From an uncultured beta proteobacterium (lineage in GTDB: Bacteria > Pseudomonadota > Gammaproteobacteria > Burkholderiales > Burkholderiaceae), in contig CAIZRK010000013.1 in the NCBI GenBank assembly GCA_903935355.1, positions 41,969-105,968 of the forward strand: 64,000 bases of DNA, in the 5' to 3' direction. A program made the translations under genes and the position numbers. The notes beneath the pieces were generated by a model, which searched no databases, had not been told where the DNA came from, and saw nothing but the letters and a program-made list of their open reading frames with translations. Numbering within the stretch: the stretch's first letter is position 1; every line of letters starts with the position of its first letter. Shown in pieces: positions 58,342 through 64,000 of the stretch.

Positions 58342-58665
58342 ATGAATTTGAAAATTAATAGCCGTCATGTAGAAGTTACTCCAGCAATGCGCACTCACCT
58401 CGAGGCAGGATTAGCTAAAGTTCGTAAGCACTTTGATCATGTGCTAGATGCCTCAGCCTTCCTGATTGTCGATAATGCCAAGGAAAAGTCTCTGCGCCAA
58501 AGTGCTGAGATCACTATTCATTTGAAAGGCAAAGAACTTTTTGCAGAAGCACACAATGCTAATCTCTATCACGCCATGGACGCAGTGGTCGATAAACTCG
58601 AGCGTCAGGTTGTAAAACATAAAGAAAAAATCCAAGATCACTATCACGACAAGCATTTTGAATAA
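58342..58665 (+). CDS. hpf: Ribosome hibernation promoting factor, short type
   Basis: HPF binds the 30S decoding site and promotes 100S dimers in stationary phase. The N-terminus MNLKINSRHVEVTPAMRTHL and the C-terminal basic stretch AMDAVVDKLERQVVKHKEKI identify the short form of 107 aa. Shine-Dalgarno AGGAG is well placed. It lies after the rpoN relic and before ptsN. Confidence 0.94.
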   Translation: MNLKINSRHVEVTPAMRTHLEAGLAKVRKHFDHVLDASAFLIVDNAKEKSLRQSAEITIHLKGKELFAEAHNANLYHAMDAVVDKLERQVVKHKEKIQDHYHDKHFE

Positions 58666-58684
58666 TTGCTTATGTCAGGACACC

Positions 58685-58690
58685 TATAAT
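58685..58690 (+). promoter_or_regulatory. -10 element just before ptsN
   Basis: Consensus TATAAT ends 8 bp before the ptsN ATG, predicting a leader of 0-2 nt. No good -35 at the right distance and no Shine-Dalgarno sequence. It may provide a transcript of ptsN-hprK-rapZ separate from hpf. Confidence 0.35.
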
Positions 58691-58698
58691 CATTTGAC

Positions 58699-59160
58699 AT
58701 GAATGCCCTGACTGATCTTTTCACCCTTGACTGCATTGCGTTAGATAACCCTGCCAAAAGCAGAGCTGACGTATTTGCAGCTGCTGGGGTGCTGTTTTCC
58801 CAACATACTGACTTAGATGCTAGCGCTATCGTTGGCTTTCTCAATGCTCGTGAAGATCTAGGCTCAACTGCCCTTGGTGCAGGAGTAGCCATCCCCCATG
58901 GTCGAGTCAAAGGCTTAAAGCAACCGATTGCTGCCTTTTTCAAACTAAAAGATCCAATTGAATTTGCCGCTCCTGACGGTGAGCCAGTCTCTATTTTGAT
59001 TTTTCTATTGGTTCCTGAAAAAGCTACGCAACAGCATTTAGAAATTCTGTCATCAATTGCGCAATTGTTGTCTGACCCAGATACACGAAAGTCTCTGGGC
59101 ATTGAAAATAATTCTGAAGCAGTTTGTAAACTACTTCGGAGCTGGGGAGCACCTTCATGA
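58699..59160 (+). CDS. ptsN: PTS IIA-like nitrogen-regulatory protein PtsN
   Basis: PtsN (EIIA-Ntr) is the end point of the nitrogen PTS phosphorelay and regulates other proteins by binding rather than sugar transport. The phosphorylated histidine is His67 in [13 protein letters not shown]. Length of 153 aa is normal. Overlaps hprK by 4 bp. Normally linked to rpoN, of which only a relic is visible here. Confidence 0.95.
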   Translation: MNALTDLFTLDCIALDNPAKSRADVFAAAGVLFSQHTDLDASAIVGFLNAREDLGSTALGAGVAIPHGRVKGLKQPIAAFFKLKDPIEFAAPDGEPVSILIFLLVPEKATQQHLEILSSIAQLLSDPDTRKSLGIENNSEAVCKLLRSWGAPS

Positions 59161-60143
59161 CCCAGCCGTTACTTTTAGAAGGTGTCACAGCTCAACAGAT
59201 CTTTGATGACAATGTTTCAGATCTCAAGCTATCTTGGATTGGCGGCTTAGAGGGGGCAGATCGTACCTTTCCAGCCGCGGCTGTTAAGGCAGCTGCAGCT
59301 AGTTCCGATTTAGTAGGTCACTTAAACCTTATACACCCCAGCCGCATTCAGATCTTCGGTGATCAAGAGGTCGATTACCATGCAGCCCTAGAGCATAAGC
59401 AAAAACAAGAGCAAATATCAAGCCTGATCTCAAAAACTCCCCCTTGTGTGATTGTTGCCGATGGTAAGTCAGTTGACCCAGACCTGCAACTCTTCTGTCA
59501 AAGATCTTCTACACCATTATTTACAACCGCTATCTCTGCAGCTGAAGTCATTGATCATTTACGTACCTATCTCACGAAGATTGGCGCACCCCAAATTACT
59601 ATGCATGGTGTCTTTATGGATATTTTGGGATTAGGTGTATTAATTATGGGTGAGTCAGGCTTAGGTAAAAGCGAGTTGGGGCTCGAACTGATATCGAGGG
59701 GGCATGGTCTTGTAGCTGATGATGCGGTTGATTTTGCCCGGCTTGGGCCTGACTATATTGAGGGGCGCTGCCCAGTGATCTTGCGCAATCTGTTAGAAGT
59801 GCGTGGCTTAGGCTTACTCGATATTCGGACAATATTTGGTGAGACTGCTGTGCGCCGTAAATTAAAATTGCGCTTAATTGTTCAATTGGTGCGGCGAACT
59901 GATGGTGAGTTCGAGCGTTTGCCATTAGAAGCCCAGCATATTGATGTCTTAGGTATTGGTATTCGTACTGTAAAAATTCAGGTGGCTGCAGGACGAAACT
60001 TAGCGGTACTTGTAGAGGCTGCTGTCCGCAATACAATTTTACAGTTACGCGGTATTGATACTTTAAAAGAATTTATCGAACGCCAACGTTTACAAATGAA
60101 CGCTGAGAACGATTCAACCAAAACCCAGGGCCGCTTACTCTAA
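59157..60143 (+). CDS. hprK: HPr kinase/phosphorylase
   Basis: HprK phosphorylates and dephosphorylates HPr on a serine, linking the PTS to carbon or energy state. Walker A is GESGLGKS (165-172), with the following [12 protein letters not shown], and the HprK signature is [16 protein letters not shown]. Length of 328 aa is normal. Placed between ptsN and rapZ as in other betaproteobacteria; ptsH and ptsI are not in the window. Confidence 0.95.
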   Translation: MTQPLLLEGVTAQQIFDDNVSDLKLSWIGGLEGADRTFPAAAVKAAAASSDLVGHLNLIHPSRIQIFGDQEVDYHAALEHKQKQEQISSLISKTPPCVIVADGKSVDPDLQLFCQRSSTPLFTTAISAAEVIDHLRTYLTKIGAPQITMHGVFMDILGLGVLIMGESGLGKSELGLELISRGHGLVADDAVDFARLGPDYIEGRCPVILRNLLEVRGLGLLDIRTIFGETAVRRKLKLRLIVQLVRRTDGEFERLPLEAQHIDVLGIGIRTVKIQVAAGRNLAVLVEAAVRNTILQLRGIDTLKEFIERQRLQMNAENDSTKTQGRLL

Positions 60144-60144
60144 T

Positions 60145-61035
60145 ATGCAAATTAATCTGATTACCGGCATTTCAGGCTCAGGTAAATCAGTTGCACTGAG
60201 AGCCTTTGAAGATGCAGGATACGATTGTGTTGACAACCTTCCGGTTACCTTATTGGAAAGCTTAATCAGCACCCTCGAAAATGAAAAAAGTGAGAAGGCT
60301 GCTGTAGCTATTGATGCACGGCGCGGTAAATCTATTACCGAACTACCACGCATCCTGGAAAATCTTCGCCGCCATCATGAAGTCAGAATTGTTTTCTTAA
60401 ACGCCGATACGAATACATTAATTGCGCGCTTTTCTGAAACTAGGCGTCGCCATCCTCTTTCTGCGCAAACAGACCAAGCTAGTTGCGCCACCTTGACTGA
60501 GGCGATTGATAGTGAGCGCAGCCTGCTTGAGCCCTTGCGTAGCCAAGCACATAGTATTGACACAAGCAACTTACCTGCGCATGCTCTGCGTTCCTGGATT
60601 CAGGATCTACTCAAAAATGAGGCTATTGGTTTATCGGTTATCTTTGAATCGTTCGGCTTTAAGAAGGGTTTACCTAGCGATGCCGATTTAGTATTTGATG
60701 TACGTTGCCTACCAAATCCTCACTACGATAAAGTGTTGCGGCCTCTTACTGGCAATGACAAGCCTGTTCAAGAATTTCTAGTAAAAATTCCTGAAGTCGT
60801 TAGCATGGAATCTGACATTATTCAATTTATTGAAAAATGGTTACCTCACTATATTGCTGATGGACGTAGCTATTTAACAGTTGCAATTGGCTGTACTGGT
60901 GGCCAGCACCGCTCGGTCTATCTCGTCAAACAGATTAGCGAATACTTTCTTAAGCACCAAGAATTGGCTGACCTTCAAATTAATTTCTTAACTCGTCACC
61001 GCGAACTAGATTCAATTCCAGTAAAAGTATCTTGA
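60145..61035 (+). CDS. rapZ: RNase adapter protein RapZ
   Basis: RapZ is a nucleotide-binding protein that in E. coli guides RNase E to a small RNA controlling glucosamine-6-phosphate synthase. Walker A is GISGSGKS (8-15). The C-terminal domain has VRCLPNPHYD and VAIGCTGGQHRSVYL. Length of 296 aa is slightly above E. coli (284 aa). Whether the E. coli role applies here is unknown. The last 56 bp overlap the 3' end of mutY on the opposite strand. Confidence 0.95.
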   Translation: MQINLITGISGSGKSVALRAFEDAGYDCVDNLPVTLLESLISTLENEKSEKAAVAIDARRGKSITELPRILENLRRHHEVRIVFLNADTNTLIARFSETRRRHPLSAQTDQASCATLTEAIDSERSLLEPLRSQAHSIDTSNLPAHALRSWIQDLLKNEAIGLSVIFESFGFKKGLPSDADLVFDVRCLPNPHYDKVLRPLTGNDKPVQEFLVKIPEVVSMESDIIQFIEKWLPHYIADGRSYLTVAIGCTGGQHRSVYLVKQISEYFLKHQELADLQINFLTRHRELDSIPVKVS

Positions 61036-62137
61036 TTGGTTGTGGCAAGCCATAGCGCCCTAATTGACGAAGTGGCACCCACATTAAATGAGGATTTGAA
61101 AATGGTAAGGCATGCTGCACATTGACATGCCAAATTTGCATCCCTAAACGCCTATGAGTAAAGATATGCCGAATCTTCTCTCCACAAATAGCTACTGCGC
61201 AATATTGCAAAATGGTACTGATGTTTTCTTTTGGTAAGGTCAGTTGTAAAAGCTCCATGAGCTGAAGATTGGAGATGCCCAATTCTCCATTTACCTTTCT
61301 CCTCCAAATAGATTCCGGCAAAGACCAAAGACCGCCCCAAATGGCTTTGTCAGGACGCTTATGTAACAAGACGAAATCTCCATGCCGCATTAATAGCATG
61401 TCGCAATCAAACTCTGGGGATTTGGCTTTCACTACTTTTTTAGGCAGCGCCAATACTTGATTACTTAAGTTAGCCTGGCAATGCTGTTCAAATGGACATT
61501 TTCGAGCCCCACTCAAACACACTGGCTTACGGGAAGTGCACCAGGTTGCTCCGAAATCCATTAGAGCTTGCGTATATACCGGCATATCTTGAGAATCTGT
61601 TGGTAATAAATCGTGCGCTAAAGCCCAGAGCCGATCACTTACCTGCTTTTGTGTAATTTGACCTTCAATTCCAAATAGGCGCGCTAAGATTCGCTTAACA
61701 TTCGCATCTAGAATAGGTGCTCGTTCATGAAATGCAAAGGCCGCAATTGCACCAGCAGTTGATCTACCAATCCCTTTAAGTTGCTCAAGCATTCGTGGAT
61801 CACTTGGGAACTTTCCGGAAAACTGGCTAAGCACCTGACTTGCACAGGCATGTAAATTACGAGCGCGCGAGTAGTAACCCAAGCCCGCCCACTCAGCCAA
61901 TACCTCGTCTATTGATGCAGCAGCTAATTTTTTCACGGTTGGAAAGCGCTTCATAAACCGCGGGTAACGCTCTAGAACTGTTGCCACTTGAGTTTGTTGC
62001 AACATAATTTCAGAAACCCAAACTGCATAGGGATCCTGAACCCCCTGCCAAGGTAAGCCTTCACGACCCTCATGGCCATACCAAGCAATGAGCTTTTTAG
62101 AGAAGGACGTAATCAACGCTTTTGACATTGAGGACAA
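60980..62137 (-). CDS. mutY: Adenine DNA glycosylase MutY
   Basis: MutY removes adenine paired with 8-oxoguanine. The catalytic Glu43 is in SEIMLQQTQ, Asp144 in ILDANVKRI, and the helix-hairpin-helix is LKGIGRSTAGAIAAFA. The 4Fe-4S cysteines are Cys200, Cys207, Cys214 and Cys220, spaced 6-6-5 instead of the usual 6-2-5. The C-terminal MutT-like domain (about 230-370) senses oxoG. Length of 385 aa is normal. It overlaps mutM by 25 bp upstream, making a GO-repair operon, and rapZ by 56 bp at its 3' end. Confidence 0.93.
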   Translation of the reverse strand: MSSMSKALITSFSKKLIAWYGHEGREGLPWQGVQDPYAVWVSEIMLQQTQVATVLERYPRFMKRFPTVKKLAAASIDEVLAEWAGLGYYSRARNLHACASQVLSQFSGKFPSDPRMLEQLKGIGRSTAGAIAAFAFHERAPILDANVKRILARLFGIEGQITQKQVSDRLWALAHDLLPTDSQDMPVYTQALMDFGATWCTSRKPVCLSGARKCPFEQHCQANLSNQVLALPKKVVKAKSPEFDCDMLLMRHGDFVLLHKRPDKAIWGGLWSLPESIWRRKVNGELGISNLQLMELLQLTLPKENISTILQYCAVAICGEKIRHIFTHRRLGMQIWHVNVQHALPFSNPHLMWVPLRQLGRYGLPQPIKILLLELNLVRGDELRN

Positions 62138-62949
62138 AAGTAAGTGGATCGCTGACCTTGGGCGATTTGTTTAATCAGCGTTTTGCAAACTTTGCAAGCC
62201 TGATCTTTACGATCATAAACTTTAGTCTGAAGCATAAAATGCCCAGGCTCTCCATCGCTCTTCACAAAATCTTTTAAGGAACTGCCACCCGCATCAATGG
62301 CTTTTTTGAGAATTAATCGGACTGCTGCGGCCAAACGCGCGCACTGAGGACGCGTTAATTTTCCCGCCGACTTTGCCGGATGAATGCCTGCCTCAAATAA
62401 GCTTTCAGAACAATAAATATTGCCAACCCCCACAACGGCTTGGCCCGCTAATAAAAATTGCTTTGTCGACACGCTCCGATTGCGAGAAAGCCGATATAAG
62501 ATCTCTGCCCCGAGTTCACCCCTAAATTCAGGTGAGAAAGGTTCAACCCCTAACCTTTGTAAAAGAGACAATTGCTCTATTGGCCCTTTAGACTGGGGAT
62601 GCCATAAAACCGCACCAAATTTTCTAGGGTCATGCAAGCGCAAACTAAGCTCGCCAAATTCAAAAGTAACGCGATCATGTATCTTGAGCGGATTGGTGCT
62701 AGGAAGCACCCGGAGCGTTCCTGTCATGCCTAGGTGCAGTAAAAGATAGCCAGTATCCATTTTCAAGAGTAAGTATTTGCCCCGCCGCTCAATGCTACAT
62801 ACTTTCTGACCAGGAAGTATCCTTACTAAATTGTTGGGCACCTGCCAACGCAAGCGACCATCAATGATTTGGACTGCGCTAATCTTTCGCCCCTCGATAT
62901 AAGGCAAGATTCCACGGCGGGTCACTTCTACTTCAGGGAGTTCAGGCAT
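62113..62949 (-). CDS. mutM: Formamidopyrimidine-DNA glycosylase
   Basis: MutM (Fpg) excises 8-oxoguanine and nicks the abasic site. The mature N-terminus PELPEVEVTRRG provides the catalytic Pro2 and Glu3, so the ATG at 62949 rather than the preceding in-frame ATG is the true start. The H2TH domain is mid-protein, and a C-terminal zinc finger has CKVCKT and FCPQCQKR. Length of 278 aa is normal. First gene of mutM-mutY and divergent from the TPR gene. Confidence 0.96.
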   Translation of the reverse strand: MPELPEVEVTRRGILPYIEGRKISAVQIIDGRLRWQVPNNLVRILPGQKVCSIERRGKYLLLKMDTGYLLLHLGMTGTLRVLPSTNPLKIHDRVTFEFGELSLRLHDPRKFGAVLWHPQSKGPIEQLSLLQRLGVEPFSPEFRGELGAEILYRLSRNRSVSTKQFLLAGQAVVGVGNIYCSESLFEAGIHPAKSAGKLTRPQCARLAAAVRLILKKAIDAGGSSLKDFVKSDGEPGHFMLQTKVYDRKDQACKVCKTLIKQIAQGQRSTYFCPQCQKR

Positions 62950-62972
62950 CAATGGATTGTAGATTCGCAGAT

Positions 62973-62978
62973 TAGAAT
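62973..62978 (+). promoter_or_regulatory. -10 element just before the TPR gene
   Basis: TAGAAT ends 6 bp before the ATG at 62985, so transcription could start at or next to the A of the start codon. No -35 or Shine-Dalgarno sequence is visible. It lies in the 35-bp gap between divergent starts. Confidence 0.35.
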
Positions 62979-62984
62979 GTGCTT

Positions 62985-64000
62985 ATGATTAAATTTGCAC
63001 TAAAACCGCTTTTGCAGTGCTTATTCCTAAGTACATCGATTGGTTTAGGCCTATCGAGTACCTTGGCAATAGCCCAAGCCAATAGTCTGACGAGTGGAGA
63101 GGCCATCTTTGAGGTGCTAGCCTCTGAAATTGCTTTACAGCGCGGTGAAGCCGGTCTTGCATATAGCACCTATCTAGAGCTCGCTCGCCAGCTTAATGAC
63201 CCTCGCTTGGCCCAACGTGCCATGGAAATTGCGATTACAGCAGGCTCGCCTGATTTGGCCTTACAAGCAGCACAAACTTGGGAAAGTTTGGCCGGTCCAT
63301 CCCAAACTAAACCGAAGGAAGTCCTTGTCACGCTATTGATTCTGAATCAACGCTGGTCAGATGCTGTTAAGCCAGCTATTTCACTATTGAATCAACAAAC
63401 TCCTGCTCAACGCGAAATTACCTTGCAACAAATTCAAGCGCTGATTTCTAAGGCCAAGGATGAGACCGAAGCCTTACGTGCTTTTTATGAAATCGTTTCA
63501 GCAGTCAATCCATTACCAAAAGATCCTGGCACCCTCTATACCTATGCCATGGCTGCCGAAAAATCCGGCCATATTGAGGTAATGGAAAAAACTTTACGGG
63601 CCATTTTGCGCACTAACCCCAATGACGCTAACAGCTTAAATGCCTTGGGCTACTCACTTGCCGATCGTAATAAAAATCTCCCAGAGGCATTTAAGTTGAT
63701 TACTAAGGCACACCAGCTCTCCCCAAAAGACGGCTTTATTTTGGATAGCTTGGGCTGGGTGAATTTTCGCATGGGTAAAAATGCTCTGGCTCTTGAACAA
63801 TTACAGCAAGCCTACAACTTAAAACCAGAAGCAGATATTGCCGCCCACATTGGGGAAGTTCTCTGGATGATGAATCGACCTCTAGAGGCCGAAGATATCT
63901 GGCGTCAAGGGCAAAAATTAGATGCTAATAATCCCACTCTGAAAGAGACTTTAAAACGCTTAAAACCTGATTGGTCTGTGGCTGATCAAAGCGCCAAAGG
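62985..64000 (+). CDS. TPR-repeat exported protein, cut by the window end
   Basis: The frame is open from the ATG at 62985 to the last base (about 338 codons), so the C-terminus is missing. A signal peptide is likely (MIKFALKPLLQCLFLSTSIG onward to AIAQA, about residue 33). The rest is helical with tetratricopeptide repeats, clearest at ANSLNALGYSLADRNKNLPE and KDGFILDSLGWVNFRMGK. In Burkholderiales a TPR protein of this kind lies between mutM and lolB, which suggests an envelope role, but the function is not established. Confidence 0.88.
   Translation, partial: MIKFALKPLLQCLFLSTSIGLGLSSTLAIAQANSLTSGEAIFEVLASEIALQRGEAGLAYSTYLELARQLNDPRLAQRAMEIAITAGSPDLALQAAQTWESLAGPSQTKPKEVLVTLLILNQRWSDAVKPAISLLNQQTPAQREITLQQIQALISKAKDETEALRAFYEIVSAVNPLPKDPGTLYTYAMAAEKSGHIEVMEKTLRAILRTNPNDANSLNALGYSLADRNKNLPEAFKLITKAHQLSPKDGFILDSLGWVNFRMGKNALALEQLQQAYNLKPEADIAAHIGEVLWMMNRPLEAEDIWRQGQKLDANNPTLKETLKRLKPDWSVADQSAK

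Noticed and set aside
58115..58342. 75-codon open frame between lptB and hpf as a real gene
   Set aside because: It begins inside lptB, has no ribosome-binding site, and its only recognisable part resembles a ruined RpoN C-terminus. It is better read as a pseudogene remnant.
1..64000. CRISPR array, prophage, transposon or genomic island
   Set aside because: No regularly spaced repeats, integrase, transposase, terminal inverted repeats or composition shift were seen; gene order is conserved core throughout.

Overview
The window reads as a stretch of the core chromosome of a small-genome betaproteobacterium of the Burkholderiaceae, most like Polynucleobacter. This rests on base composition in the mid-40s % G+C by eye, tight and often overlapping genes, and Burkholderiales gene orders: ybeY-corC-lnt, lptD-surA-pdxA-rsmA, dusB-fis-purH-ruvCAB, ubiB-ubiJ-Tim44-ubiE, kdsD-kdsC-lptCAB-hpf-ptsN-hprK-rapZ, and mutY-mutM next to a TPR gene. 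I saw no tRNA or rRNA gene, insertion sequence, prophage, CRISPR array or base-composition island. The RNA genes are rnpB and one candidate small RNA.

Layout. 1-7.3 kb (+): ybeY, corC, lnt, glyQ, glyS, gmhB, plsC. 7.3-13.1 kb (-): an overlapping operon lptD-surA-pdxA-rsmA. 13.1-22.8 kb (+): the cell-wall recycling pair amgK-murU, then pepP, a UbiH-family hydroxylase, dusB-fis, purH and ruvC-ruvA-ruvB. 22.8-27.9 kb: tyrS (-), anmK (+), erpA, argC, rpsI, rplM (-) and a candidate sRNA with its own promoter and terminator. 28.1-44.5 kb: an OsmC-like gene (+), then a long minus-strand block with rnpB, pyrC, glycerate kinase, an Atm1-like ABC exporter, nudB, aspS, a DUF502 gene, ubiB, ubiJ, a Tim44-like gene, ubiE, a DUF971 gene and a 1279-residue flavin/iron-sulfur dehydrogenase. 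44.6-52.6 kb: ilvA, a 5'-nucleotidase and queF (+), ssb and an MFS transporter (-), uvrA (+). 52.6-64 kb: a Kef-type antiporter (-), the Kdo/LPS-transport/PTS-Ntr block (+), mutY and mutM (-), and a TPR gene cut by the window end.

How the genes work together. Outer-membrane construction dominates: gmhB (heptose), kdsD and kdsC (Kdo), lptA/B/C/D (LPS transport), surA (outer-membrane folding), lnt (lipoproteins) and plsC (phospholipid). anmK, amgK and murU belong to peptidoglycan recycling. UbiB, UbiJ, UbiE and the UbiH-family enzyme serve ubiquinone synthesis. uvrA, mutM, mutY and ruvABC are DNA repair genes.

Most notable observations: (1) an apparent decayed 3' end of rpoN (sigma-54) between lptB and hpf, where an intact rpoN normally sits, while ptsN-hprK-rapZ remain; (2) a candidate ~100-nt sRNA between rplM and the OsmC-like gene, with a C-rich anti-Shine-Dalgarno stretch between two hairpins; (3) a terminator placed directly before the ubiJ start codon; (4) several genes with a -10-like element about 6-8 nt before the ATG and no Shine-Dalgarno sequence, suggesting leaderless mRNAs, best seen at kdsD; (5) a MutY iron-sulfur loop with non-standard cysteine spacing. 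Apart from these the window is ordinary housekeeping DNA, and I found no clear multi-gene novel system.
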